64,000 nucleotides of DNA from Elusimicrobiota bacterium (GTDB lineage Bacteria; Elusimicrobiota; Elusimicrobia; Elusimicrobiales; UBA9959): contig JAPLKI010000025.1 of assembly GCA_026388155.1 (NCBI GenBank), positions 1 through 64,000 of the forward strand, in the 5' to 3' direction. Below are positions 52,619-61,256 of the stretch, in pieces (within the stretch, counting starts at the first letter, position 1; each line of letters opens with the position of its first letter). The notes under the pieces were generated by a model, which was given only the letters and a program-made list of their open reading frames with translations, ran no database searches and was not told the DNA's origin. Position numbers and translations under genes: made by a program.

Positions 52619-53551
52619 ATGAAAAATGAAAAAGAAGTTTTTGCGCTTAACTCGACTGTCATAGTATTTCTCTTTTTATACGCTCTAGGCAGCGGAGTTT
52701 TTTTCCCAAAAAAAGCTATGGGGCAAACCACGCCCGGCAATTCGGAGATAATCGCGCTTGCGGGCGGCGGCACGGTGCTCCAGCAGGACATTCTGGACTG
52801 GCAGGCGGCGCAGGCCTGCTACGGGGAAGACGCGTTAACTTCGCGCAGGGCGGGTTTCATGCGGATGTTCGAAGCCACTATACTGGAGGAAGTGCTGCGG
52901 CAACAGGCGGCGCGGCCCCTGACTCCCGAAGACTATAAAAAAGAAGTCGAGAGAATAGACTCCGAAACCCGCGCTCCGGATATTCTTGCCTGCATAAAAA
53001 AGCACTTCGGCGATGATACCGGCCGTTACAAGAGGATATTTATCAGGCCCATTCTTGTGCAGCAGTTTATACACGAGTTCGTGAAGTCCAACCCCAAGGT
53101 TCAGGAGAAGGCGTATGGTCTGCGCGCTAAAATCTCAACGGACGTGGTAAAAGGAGTTCCGTTTAAAGACATAGCTTCGGCGCCGGATGTCGCCTATTCC
53201 TCCGCGACATATTCGCTGGAAGCGGATACCCAGACCGCGGCGGGAGCCGCGCCCTGGGAGAGGTGGTCGCCTTTTGAAGCCGCGTTCATAGAAGAAAATC
53301 TGAAGGAGCTTGCTCCGGGACAGGCAAAACAAAATCCGATCGAAGACGAGACTGATATAAAATTCGTCAGGCTGATAAGCGTTGACGGCAAAAAATATTA
53401 CTTTGAATCTTTGACGGTTCCCAAGCTTACCACGGAGGGATATCTGAAGGCGATACCAAAGCTGCCGTGCAGGATAAACGACAAGGAACTGCATGATTGG
53501 GCAGCCCCCATAAGGAACCCGATACTGGTTGCGACGGAAATCGCGCCGTAA
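52619..53551 (+). CDS. Exported SurA-like protein (probable periplasmic chaperone)
   Basis: About 310 residues from ATG 52619 (TTG 52598 also in frame). An N-terminal membrane/export helix (VIVFLFLYALGSGVFF) is followed by a SurA-like helical segment (LQQDILDWQAAQA to EVLRQQAARPLTPEDYKKEVERI). A region then resembles a degenerate parvulin domain (GVPFKDIASAPDVAYSSATYSLE to IKFVRLISVDGKKYYF). The usual parvulin Gly-Gly-Asp-Leu-Gly motif is absent, so isomerase activity is doubtful. The spacer 52382-52618 before it holds no gene. Confidence 0.65.
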   Translation: MKNEKEVFALNSTVIVFLFLYALGSGVFFPKKAMGQTTPGNSEIIALAGGGTVLQQDILDWQAAQACYGEDALTSRRAGFMRMFEATILEEVLRQQAARPLTPEDYKKEVERIDSETRAPDILACIKKHFGDDTGRYKRIFIRPILVQQFIHEFVKSNPKVQEKAYGLRAKISTDVVKGVPFKDIASAPDVAYSSATYSLEADTQTAAGAAPWERWSPFEAAFIEENLKELAPGQAKQNPIEDETDIKFVRLISVDGKKYYFESLTVPKLTTEGYLKAIPKLPCRINDKELHDWAAPIRNPILVATEIAP

Positions 53552-53687
53552 ATCAGTAAGAATTCCCGAAAATCGGCCGTTTGACGGCGATCAGCCCTTA
53601 CGGCGCGGACACAGGCTTGCATGGATATTTTTATCCGGTTATCGTCTTTATCTTTCTTACATCACGACTGCGGCCGCTTCTATTGCC

Positions 53688-56420
53688 ATGCCTGAAAACT
53701 TTCACCTGACCGCGGCGGTTGTCATTCCCGCTTATAACGAAGCTAAGCGCATTTCAGCCACTTTGGAGGCTTTGACGTCTCATATCAGGCAGGGAACGCT
53801 CAAGCCGCTGGACATTCGCGAAATTATAATCTCGGATGACGGGTCCAACGACGAGACAGAGGCGGTCGTCCGAAAGTTCAAGCCCTCCCTGCCGAACCTG
53901 AAACTCATAAAGAGCAAAAGGAATTTTGGAAAGGGCCATGCCGTCAGGACCGGGTTTTTTCAAGCCAGCGCCGACTGGGTGCTGGTGGCTGACGCGGACA
54001 TGTCGACCCCCTGGACCGAGGCCCGCCGGCTGGCTTTGCATTGCCTTCAACAAAAGGCCTCCGGAGCCATCGGCTCCCGCGGCTTACCGGAAAGCAACAT
54101 CCTCAAGCACCAATCTTTTTTCAGGGAAAGGCTGGGAAAATCGTTCAACCTGCTTGTCCGCGCTTTAACCCGGCTGCCTTATACGGACACGCAATGCGGG
54201 TTTAAATTGTTTAAAAGACAGGAGGTTGAAAAGATTTTTGCCTCACTGAAGATCGACCGCTTTGCCTGGGACGTGGAATTCCTCGTTTTCTGCCGCCGGG
54301 CCGGCGTAAAGATAGTCGAGATCCCTGTGACCTGGGAAAACAGCGAGCAGACCCGGGTGAGGATGCTTCGCGACGGATTTGACATGGCGTTCTCGGTTTT
54401 GAGCATTTCTCCCGGAAACGCCGCCGTCCCCGCGTTGTTCGCCTGCGCGGCCTTCTTTGTGCCGCTTGCCGCGTACCTGCTCACCCTGGCGCCGACGGCC
54501 TTCTGGCAGGATTCAGGCATTTACCTGGCTGCCGCCAGAGAATTCGGTATTCCCTATCCGACGGGATTCCCCCTTTATGTGATCATGACGTACCTGGCCG
54601 GACTCGTTCCTATTGGGACTTTCGCCCAGCGGGTCCATACAGTTTCCGCTTTAGCCGGCGCGGGAACCTGCCTGGCCGTCTACCTGACCGTAGTCAGATT
54701 GTCAATTAAAGGGGAGCGGCCGGGTTTGATGGAGAGAAGCGCGGCGTTTATCATGGCGCTTGGCGCCGGATTTTCATTCGCCCTATGGTGCCAGGCGGTC
54801 AACTCCGAGGTTTATTCTCTCCACGCTTTCATCGTGGCCCTGATGCTTTATTTCCTTCTCAGGCTGGATGAAAATCCCTCCCTGGCCTGGTCCCTTTGGC
54901 CCCTGGCTTGCGTGGCGGGTCTTGGATTTGCCAATCATCCCATGATAGTGGGCATGCTGCCTGTTCTCTGTTTCGCCATATGGAAGCATAAGGACAAGGC
55001 AAGGACATGGCTGAAAGTCTTTCCCGTGTTCCTGCTCGCCGGGCTTCTGCCTTACGCTTACTTTCCATTCCGGTCAAGGGCCAATCCCCTGACCGACTGG
55101 GGAGACCCGGAAACGCTCGGTAAATTCATCCATCTGATTTCAGCCACTCATTGGACCGCTGAAAAGGCGTCTTATTCTTTTTTCGGCCACGATTTCTGGA
55201 TGCGGGTCGTTGATCTATTCCGGCTCTTTTTTCTTCAATTCGGGCCTGTTGCCATACCCCTCGGATTCATAGGCGGCATAGCCCTTCACAGGAAAAAATA
55301 TTTTTGGTTCTGGTGCCTTACAATAGCCTGCGGCTTTGCCCTGTTTCTGCCTATGTTATATCACCAGACCGCGGAATTCGAGAGTTGGTTCATACCTGCC
55401 TATATTGTTTTTACTATCGCGGCAGGCCAGGGGACTTTCGAAGCGATCCAGAGGATCAATGCCCGATGGCCGGATCGTCCGGGGATGCCCTGGGCCTTCC
55501 TGCTTGCTTTGGCACTGGTTTATCCGGGTTTGCTTTTGACCATAGCTTTGCCCGACGTGAACCGCGCGAAAGATTGGGATGCTGAAGATTATGCGACCAA
55601 TATCCTGCGCGGGGTCGGACCCGGCGCTATCTTCTTTATCAGCGGAGACAATCCATCAAGCACGGTCTTATACGAACAGGCCGCCTTGGATTTGCGGCGC
55701 GACGTGGCGGCGGTAAATATAGACGCTCTCTGGGCGCCGTGGTATCGCGACCACATGAACAAGAACCTGCATCTCTCCTGGGGCCGGCTCAGGGCGCCGC
55801 CTCCCGGTTCGGATTACTCCCCCGGAGATTATGCCATGGCCCTGATCCGCGGAAACCCGGGCAGGCCCGCCTACATTCTGATCCCCAAACATCTGGGTTC
55901 TCAGCCGAATGTTCAGTTTAGTCCGGCCGGGATGGTTTTTCGGATATCCGAAACTCATATTGAGGAGCCCGCATGGAAATGGGACTTCAAATTCCATGAT
56001 CCGGAAACGCTGATCCGCAAAAGACGGCCGGACCAGCGCCGGCTTATCAATGACATCCGCAGAGAGATGAAGCTGGGATTCCTGCAGGCTTATTCAACGG
56101 GTGGGGCGGAGTTCCTCCAGCGGAATGATTTTAAGGAAGCGGCCTTGCTTTACGCGAAGGCCGTTGAGCTTGCCCCGGATCGGGAGGATTTGCGCTTGCG
56201 CCTGGGCGTTGTCCTGGCTCAGATGGGCGACTATCCCGCGGCGCGCGGGGTTTTCACGGAATTGGTCAAACTGTTCCCGGAAAACTACCAGGCTTATTAC
56301 GACCTTGGCAATGTTCTGCTTGAGCTTGGGGATAAGCGGGAAGCGCAGGGCGCATATCTCAGGGCCCTGGAGATCGAGCCGGGTTTCGAGATGGCTAAAA
56401 AGGCTTTGGGCGGACTTTAG
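53688..56420 (+). CDS. Fusion of GT2 glycosyltransferase (DPM1/ALG5-like), DUF2723 membrane domain and TPRs
   Basis: About 910 residues. Residues 1-240 are a GT-A domain like dolichyl-phosphate glycosyltransferases: VVIPAYNEAKRI, IISDDGSNDETEAV, the DXD-like VADADMSTP and YTDTQCGFKLFKR. About ten membrane helices follow in a DUF2723 (GT117/GT-C) domain beginning FWQDSGIYLAAAREFGIPYPTGFPLYV. Two or three TPRs end the protein (AALLYAKAVELAPDREDLRLRLG). One polypeptide would thus make a lipid-linked sugar and transfer it outside the membrane. ATG 53688 fits the GT2 start; upstream in-frame codons to 53529 overlap the preceding gene. Confidence 0.88.
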   Translation: MPENFHLTAAVVIPAYNEAKRISATLEALTSHIRQGTLKPLDIREIIISDDGSNDETEAVVRKFKPSLPNLKLIKSKRNFGKGHAVRTGFFQASADWVLVADADMSTPWTEARRLALHCLQQKASGAIGSRGLPESNILKHQSFFRERLGKSFNLLVRALTRLPYTDTQCGFKLFKRQEVEKIFASLKIDRFAWDVEFLVFCRRAGVKIVEIPVTWENSEQTRVRMLRDGFDMAFSVLSISPGNAAVPALFACAAFFVPLAAYLLTLAPTAFWQDSGIYLAAAREFGIPYPTGFPLYVIMTYLAGLVPIGTFAQRVHTVSALAGAGTCLAVYLTVVRLSIKGERPGLMERSAAFIMALGAGFSFALWCQAVNSEVYSLHAFIVALMLYFLLRLDENPSLAWSLWPLACVAGLGFANHPMIVGMLPVLCFAIWKHKDKARTWLKVFPVFLLAGLLPYAYFPFRSRANPLTDWGDPETLGKFIHLISATHWTAEKASYSFFGHDFWMRVVDLFRLFFLQFGPVAIPLGFIGGIALHRKKYFWFWCLTIACGFALFLPMLYHQTAEFESWFIPAYIVFTIAAGQGTFEAIQRINARWPDRPGMPWAFLLALALVYPGLLLTIALPDVNRAKDWDAEDYATNILRGVGPGAIFFISGDNPSSTVLYEQAALDLRRDVAAVNIDALWAPWYRDHMNKNLHLSWGRLRAPPPGSDYSPGDYAMALIRGNPGRPAYILIPKHLGSQPNVQFSPAGMVFRISETHIEEPAWKWDFKFHDPETLIRKRRPDQRRLINDIRREMKLGFLQAYSTGGAEFLQRNDFKEAALLYAKAVELAPDREDLRLRLGVVLAQMGDYPAARGVFTELVKLFPENYQAYYDLGNVLLELGDKREAQGAYLRALEIEPGFEMAKKALGGL

Positions 56421-56441
56421 GGTTCGCGTCAGAATAATATG

Positions 56442-56690
56442 AGCCGCAGACAGAACCCGAGTTGAAGCGGCTATCGGCCTGGACGGTAACGGCGGGAGGA
56501 GTTCTCTGACGCTTGCCCTGAAAAGGCTCGCTAAAGATGAGTTTACCGGGAATGTAAGGGCCTGTAATTTTTTCACGACATCGCCCGCCCCCGCCATGCC
56601 CGGGGCGGTCAGGTTCAGGCGGAAGCCATACGCTTTTCCTCCCCAAAGCCAAAGTTTTATATAATTTTTACATCGGCCTACCCGCCTAAG
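56442..56690 (+). other. Non-coding spacer with a possible gene remnant
   Basis: The 56421-56700 spacer has a 60-odd-codon open frame without a start (VEAAIGLDGNGGRSS, then LALKRLAKDEFTGN) ending at TAA near 56661. Codon use looks coding-like, but no homologue is recognised. It may be a decayed 3' end of a lost gene. AAGGAG at 56691 belongs to the next gene. Confidence 0.3.
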
Positions 56691-56700
56691 GAGAATTAAA

Positions 56701-57705
56701 ATGGGATTCAATCTGAAAAACAGGAACTTCCTCAAAGAACTTGACTTTACAAAGGAAGAATTGGTTTTCCTTCTGAAATTGTCCAAAGACTTCAAAGCCG
56801 CGAAATACGCGGGCGCCGAACAGCAGAGACTTACCGGCAAGAACATAGCCCTGATCTTTGAAAAAAGCTCCACCCGCACGCGCTGCGCTTTTGAAGTGGC
56901 CGCGCTCGACCAGGGAGCCCATGTGACCTACCTTGAACCGACAGGCAGCCAGATGGGACACAAGGAAACGGTTAAGGATACCGCCCGTGTTCTGGGCAGG
57001 ATGTATGACGGCATCGAATACCGCGGTTTCGGTCAGGCGATAGTGGAAGAACTGGCCAGGTTCGCCGGCGTTCCCGTATGGAACGGACTGACGAACGAAT
57101 GGCACCCGACCCAGATGATGGCCGATGTGCTGACCATGACGGAGCACTCTCCCAAGCCGCTTGAGAAAATCTCTTATGCCTATGTCGGAGATGCCCGCTT
57201 CAACATGGGCCGCTCCCTGCTGGTGATCGGCTCGATACTCGGCATGGATGTGCGTATAGGCGCGCCCAAGGGCCTGCAGCCCGATGCCGGGCTTGTAGCT
57301 ACCTGCAAAGAAATATCCAGGATTTCCGGCGCCCGCATTACCGTCACCGATAAGGCCGCCCAGGCCGTTAAGGGCGTGGACTTCATACATACCGACGTGT
57401 GGGTCTCGATGGGCGAACCCAAGGAAGTGTGGGCGGAGCGCATAAAGCTGCTGAAACCCTACCAGGTCAATCCGGTGCTCATGAAAAAGTCCGGCAACAA
57501 GAACGTGAAGTTCATGCACTGCCTGCCGGCTTTCCACAACGCGGACACCAAAGTCGGAAAACAGGTATCCGAGCAGTTCGGGCTGCGCAACGGCATTGAG
57601 GTTACCGAAGATGTTTTCGAATCAAAAGCCTGCATCGCTTTCGATCAGGCGGAGAACCGTATGCACACGATCAAAGCCGTAATGGTCGCAACTCTCGGAC
57701 GCTGA
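56701..57705 (+). CDS. argF: Ornithine carbamoyltransferase
   Basis: 334 residues. The carbamoyl-phosphate motif is [10 protein letters not shown], followed by [15 protein letters not shown], the ornithine-side segment DVWVSMGEP, and [10 protein letters not shown] with the catalytic Cys. The [14 protein letters not shown] tail is typical. It makes citrulline from ornithine and carbamoyl phosphate. Length and motifs also fit catabolic ArcB; no arcA, arcC or other arg gene is in the window to decide. AAGGAG lies ten bases before the ATG and a terminator follows. Confidence 0.96.
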   Translation: MGFNLKNRNFLKELDFTKEELVFLLKLSKDFKAAKYAGAEQQRLTGKNIALIFEKSSTRTRCAFEVAALDQGAHVTYLEPTGSQMGHKETVKDTARVLGRMYDGIEYRGFGQAIVEELARFAGVPVWNGLTNEWHPTQMMADVLTMTEHSPKPLEKISYAYVGDARFNMGRSLLVIGSILGMDVRIGAPKGLQPDAGLVATCKEISRISGARITVTDKAAQAVKGVDFIHTDVWVSMGEPKEVWAERIKLLKPYQVNPVLMKKSGNKNVKFMHCLPAFHNADTKVGKQVSEQFGLRNGIEVTEDVFESKACIAFDQAENRMHTIKAVMVATLGR

Positions 57706-57745
57706 CACAATGCCATAAGCCATATGCCGGAAGCCATAAGCTCTA
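57706..57745. repeat. CCATAAGCC-word element
   Basis: AATGCCATAAGCCATATGCC, GGAAGCCATAAGC words directly after the argF stop. Only one arm orientation is clear. Confidence 0.5.
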
Positions 57746-57798
57746 AACAATATTTTTAGCAGAGCAGGCCAGGCCGTAAGCGACAAACAGAAAGCGAC

Positions 57799-57837
57799 AA
57801 AAAGGCCGTCCCCCACAACCTGGGGAACGGCCTTTTT
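57799..57837. terminator. Bidirectional terminator after argF
   Basis: AAAAAGGCCGT pairs with ACGGCCTTTTT, continued after one mismatch by CCCC/GGGG around a 5-base loop. T-runs occur on both strands. It separates argF from the convergent secreted-protein gene. Confidence 0.88.
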
Positions 57838-57864
57838 ACTTTTAAGTTATGTTATTACGGCCGG

Positions 57865-58797
57865 TTATAGAAGTTTGAATATTTCCAGCGTACCATCCAC
57901 TATCCTGAAACCGTAGCCGGGCTCCATCTCCGGATAGGTCACCCCGGGCGGCATTAAATCCGCGCGGTTCAGAAAATACAACCCGTCCGCCCCCACGGGG
58001 GACAATATCACCACCAGGTTTTCGGAGAACCTGGCGCCGCCTTTACCCTGGAGAAGTTCATTGCCGTAGACCAGCTTATAGGGCCTGCCCAGCCTGACAT
58101 CCAGGCCTTTACCCGCCACCGCGTTTCCAAGCTGAGCTAAAGTGGAGGCAAACACCTTCACGCGGCCGCAGGTTATCTCTATCCTGCTGGAGGGGATGTC
58201 GGTGAGAGCGGCGTAGATCTTCACGGTAAGCTCATCGCCTCCTATAATGACTTTCTTTAAACCGCTCGTAATGAAGGTATTGATGATATCCGTGGCTTTG
58301 ACAAAATAGTTTTCCGTGGGGCCGGCGGAAAGGATCAGAAAGAACCTTTCCTTATCGGCGCAGGACTGGCCTCCGTTAGGGCAATTCGCGGCGGTGTAGC
58401 CGCTGAATTTAATGCTGGCGCCGTGCGGGGTCCGGAAAGACAGGCCGGCGTCGATATAAGAGTTGAGGATAGAGTCAAGTTTAAACGAATACACCACATT
58501 TCCGGCGCGCCCATCGGGAACAGCAGTTGCGGACTTCCCGGACCTTTCGGTCAGCGGCAGGGCCTTTGGAGCTTGAAAAATATCCCCCATATATTTAAAA
58601 AACGCATCCATCTCCGCCACAGATTCACCTTCGACACTGGAAGCGTGGGGAGTCGGCAGGGAAATTTCGGTACTGGCGTTAACAAGGCCTAAAGCGGATA
58701 GATCCACGGCTTCTTTATCCGGCCCGGCCGCGTTCAACATTCCGATCGAAACGGCGAGCATCGCCGCTGCCGCCAGAATCGTGCCTGTAAGTTTCAT
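57865..58797 (-). CDS. Secreted protein, tandem paralogue 1, unknown function
   Basis: About 310 residues. ATG 58797 is chosen because AAGGAG lies ten bases upstream; GTG 58815 is in frame. Signal peptide GTILAAAAMLAVSIGMLNAA. It aligns over its length with the product of 58892-59821: FFKYMGDIFQAPKALP, NCPNGGQSCADKERFFLIL, DIINTFITSG, LVYGNELLQGKGGARF and YPEMEPGYGFRI. Two conserved Cys in the NCPNGGQSC segment could form a disulfide. Family not recognised; repeated TonB- or SORL-like features are absent. Confidence 0.8.
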   Translation of the reverse strand: MKLTGTILAAAAMLAVSIGMLNAAGPDKEAVDLSALGLVNASTEISLPTPHASSVEGESVAEMDAFFKYMGDIFQAPKALPLTERSGKSATAVPDGRAGNVVYSFKLDSILNSYIDAGLSFRTPHGASIKFSGYTAANCPNGGQSCADKERFFLILSAGPTENYFVKATDIINTFITSGLKKVIIGGDELTVKIYAALTDIPSSRIEITCGRVKVFASTLAQLGNAVAGKGLDVRLGRPYKLVYGNELLQGKGGARFSENLVVILSPVGADGLYFLNRADLMPPGVTYPEMEPGYGFRIVDGTLEIFKLL

Positions 58798-58859
58798 CTC
58801 CCGCTCCTTATACACCGCCTCGAACTTGATCCTGATCCACCGGGCCTATTCTCGAATAT

Positions 58860-58890
58860 GTTATAACAGATAAACCTTGACATGGCAAGG
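58860..58890 (-). promoter_or_regulatory. Promoter with variant palindrome, upstream of 57865-58797
   Basis: TTGCCA (58883-58888)-17-TATAAC (58860-58865) on the minus strand. The -35 overlaps CCTTGACATGGCAAGG (58875-58890), a variant of the perfect palindrome at 17161 and 59884. The promoter lies between the two paralogues, so paralogue 1 can be expressed on its own. Confidence 0.65.
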
Positions 58891-58891
58891 C

Positions 58892-59821
58892 CTACAACCT
58901 TGAAATTTCAAGCATACCTCCGCTTATCCGAAATTTGTAGCCGGCCTCCATGGAAGGGTAGCTTACGCCGCCCGGGCTCATCATGTCGGCCGCGCTGAAA
59001 ATATAATAATTGGAAGCGTCCACAACAGGGAAAGGCATCATCAGAATAAGCATCTTGCCGGTGAATGCAGCTCCGCCCTTTACCTGCGTCAGTTCATTGC
59101 CGTAGGCGAGCTTATAGGCCCGGGAAAGATTCACATCCACGCCCTTGTCGGCAATGGCCGACCCCATCTGGCCAAGTGTGCCGGCAAATATTTTGGAGGA
59201 GCCCTTTTTCACCTCTATAATGCTTTTTTCAGGGTGCGATACCACGGCGTCCACCAGAACAGTGAAAGTCTCTCCGTCTATAGTTAAATCCCTGGACCCG
59301 CTGTAAAGGAGGAAAACATTGATTATGTCCATAACCCTGGCAAACTGCGTTTGGCCGTTGTCAGGCGTAAGCGTCAGAAAGAACTTTTCCTTTTCGTCGC
59401 AGGAATTGCCGCCGTCCGGACAATTGGTGGCCTTGGTGCCGCTTATGTGGACGAAAGCGCCTTTTGAGGTTTTAAAACCGAAAGCGGGCATAAGATACTG
59501 ATTTTTCACCTTCCCAAGTTCTATGGTGTATAGAGCCGCCTCTTTCAACACTGAAGCCGGCTCATTGACTCCGGACACTTCAGGCACAGCCCTCGGGGCG
59601 CTGAACATGGAATTCAGGTAATTAAAGAAAGGGGCCGCATCGCCGGATCGCGGCGCAGCCGCCGGGACAACCGGTATGGGCACAGCCGCTTCCGACGCCT
59701 TAATGCCTGAGATATCCAACCGTGTGTCAAAGGACCGGTTTTCAGCTTCCCCGGCCATAAGCGCGCCGGAGAACAAAACCGGAACTGCCGCAACAATAAT
59801 AGTTCTGATAGTCTTTTTCAT
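58892..59821 (-). CDS. Secreted protein, tandem paralogue 2, unknown function
   Basis: 309 residues with a signal peptide (IIVAAVPVLFSGALMAG). Shared blocks with paralogue 1 include FFNYLNSMFSAPRAVP, NCPDGGNSCDEKEKFFLTL, LAYGNELTQVKGGAAF and YPSMEAGYKFRI. Roughly 40 percent of positions look identical by eye. AAGGA precedes the ATG. TATAAT and TATAAC boxes lie at 59839-59850, and the CCTTGAC palindrome sits about 34 bases further upstream. Confidence 0.8.
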   Translation of the reverse strand: MKKTIRTIIVAAVPVLFSGALMAGEAENRSFDTRLDISGIKASEAAVPIPVVPAAAPRSGDAAPFFNYLNSMFSAPRAVPEVSGVNEPASVLKEAALYTIELGKVKNQYLMPAFGFKTSKGAFVHISGTKATNCPDGGNSCDEKEKFFLTLTPDNGQTQFARVMDIINVFLLYSGSRDLTIDGETFTVLVDAVVSHPEKSIIEVKKGSSKIFAGTLGQMGSAIADKGVDVNLSRAYKLAYGNELTQVKGGAAFTGKMLILMMPFPVVDASNYYIFSAADMMSPGGVSYPSMEAGYKFRISGGMLEISRL

Positions 59822-59883
59822 TTTTTCCTTTTTGCCCTATTATAGTTATAGCAGACCGCAGAAAGGCAATCCAGACCGATAGG

Positions 59884-59899
59884 CCTTGACTTGTCAAGG
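59884..59899. promoter_or_regulatory. Perfect palindrome CCTTGACTTGTCAAGG (candidate operator)
   Basis: Identical to 17161-17176. It lies about 52 to 67 bases upstream of the predicted start of paralogue 2 transcription, an activator-like position, whereas at 17161 and 58875 it overlaps the -35 box. Confidence 0.5.
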
Positions 59900-59910
59900 A
59901 TAAAGGCCCA

Positions 59911-59942
59911 GCCCTTTATGGGTCTTTAGACCCATAAAGGGC
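59911..59942. terminator. Hairpin downstream of the MFS gene
   Basis: 14-bp perfect stem GCCCTTTATGGGTC/GACCCATAAAGGGC with a TTTA loop. It lies between the MFS gene and the paralogue pair, all minus strand. The T-run is weak. Confidence 0.6.
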
Positions 59943-59984
59943 AGGGCTTAGGGAATAGCGATTAGGGGTTTAGGGGAGGAAGCG

Positions 59985-61211
59985 CTACCTGTTTTCTTTT
60001 TTTATCAGCTTAAGGAAGGGAATAATGGCCGCCGCCCTTAAAGCGCCGGAAATGATGAGCAGCGTAATAAACCGGCTTCCGCCCAAAGGCGGCGCGAAAT
60101 CATAAAGCCACCCGCCGACCAAAGCCCCGCCGAACTGGGCGATCCCCCCCACAAAAGCGAAAGCCGCGTTATAACCGGTTCTTTCAGCCGGGGTTGTGTA
60201 GTCGTAAATGAAATTGTTCATGCCTATTATGTAAGCCCCCCAGATTATTCCGGAGTAAAGCTCAACCGAAGCGAGAAAATAAAAATTACGGCTGAGCGTC
60301 CATAAAAACGGCACGGTCGGAATAATAAAAAAAGCGGCCTTAAGTATCTTAACGCTTCCCATTGCGTCAGCCGCAAGCCCCCATTTTTTCATGAACAGGT
60401 AAGTCATGAGCGGGCCGATGGTCATGATAACCGTGTAGCGCATATAGTCAAAATGCAGTTCTTTCAGCGCGTAAACGCTGAAATACGGAGCGGCGAGGAA
60501 GGTGGCTGAAAGCATGAGAAAAACCGAAAAAAACATGGCGGAAACCCGGTTCCGCCTGAAATCGAAAGCACTCAGCAGCTTGAACGGGGTCGTTTGCGGC
60601 AGATGGAACCTGGTTTTCGACTCATAATGGAGCGTCAGATAATAAAAAGAAAGCAGACGGGAAAAGCCCGCCGCAGCAAAAAGCGCTGCGAAACCCCATA
60701 GAACCCCCTCGCCTAAAAAACTCAAAAACCTGGCGGCCATGAAACTGGCGGTAAAAAAAGTCACACCCACAACCTGGAACCTGAAACCAAAAAACGCCCC
60801 TCGTTTGGACGCCGGGATATATTCCCCCACGAGGACGGCCCAGGGCGGGTTAGCCAGGTTTCCGCTTACTGCGTAAAGCACCGTCAGAAATATGAAAACA
60901 GGCAAAGCCGTCCCGGCAGGCAGGAACACGCAGAACGCCATAGCGAGGAGCGACGCAGCCTGAGCGAAAACAACCGCCAGCACGCTTTTTTTACAACTGC
61001 CGAGCCTGAGCACCAGCCGTTCCGTGAAAAATTGGGAAAAGGAGGAAACCAAAGCCGGCAATGAGCGCAAATACCCCACCGCCATGGTTGAGGCACCTAT
61101 AGAAAGGACAAACGGCACAGCGTAGGGCTCGGCAAACCCGCTCATCACGGCCCAGGCCAGCCCGTCTTTTATTGAGGCGGCCACGCTTTTTTTTATGGAT
61201 TTTCTTTGCAT
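59985..61211 (-). CDS. MFS transporter, unknown substrate
   Basis: About 408 residues with 12 predicted helices. ATG 61211 opens QRKSIKKSVAASIKDGLAWAVMSGF. The longer frame to 61421 overlaps the divergent WD40 gene and is not hydrophobic. The MFS loop motif is poorly conserved (ERLVLRLGSCKK). The first helices resemble transporters with an N-terminal amphipathic start. TATAAT lies 12 bases before the ATG and no Shine-Dalgarno sequence is present. Confidence 0.88.
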   Translation of the reverse strand: MQRKSIKKSVAASIKDGLAWAVMSGFAEPYAVPFVLSIGASTMAVGYLRSLPALVSSFSQFFTERLVLRLGSCKKSVLAVVFAQAASLLAMAFCVFLPAGTALPVFIFLTVLYAVSGNLANPPWAVLVGEYIPASKRGAFFGFRFQVVGVTFFTASFMAARFLSFLGEGVLWGFAALFAAAGFSRLLSFYYLTLHYESKTRFHLPQTTPFKLLSAFDFRRNRVSAMFFSVFLMLSATFLAAPYFSVYALKELHFDYMRYTVIMTIGPLMTYLFMKKWGLAADAMGSVKILKAAFFIIPTVPFLWTLSRNFYFLASVELYSGIIWGAYIIGMNNFIYDYTTPAERTGYNAAFAFVGGIAQFGGALVGGWLYDFAPPLGGSRFITLLIISGALRAAAIIPFLKLIKKENR

Positions 61212-61223
61212 AAGACGGCGGAA

Positions 61224-61229
61224 ATTATA
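61224..61229 (-). promoter_or_regulatory. Near-leaderless -10 box of the MFS gene, in a 45-bp divergent spacer
   Basis: TATAAT on the minus strand, 12 bases from the ATG. The whole space to the divergent WD40 start is 45 bases, so the two promoters must overlap. Confidence 0.5.
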
Positions 61230-61256
61230 TAGATTGTACAAAATGGGGGGTTTTTC

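Noticed and set aside
53529-53687. Upstream start for the glycosyltransferase fusion
   Set aside because: The extra 53 residues overlap the preceding gene and are basic and non-homologous; the GT2 domain begins right after 53688.
56686-57537. 283-codon antisense open frame
   Set aside because: It mirrors the ornithine carbamoyltransferase gene, whose motifs are unambiguous.
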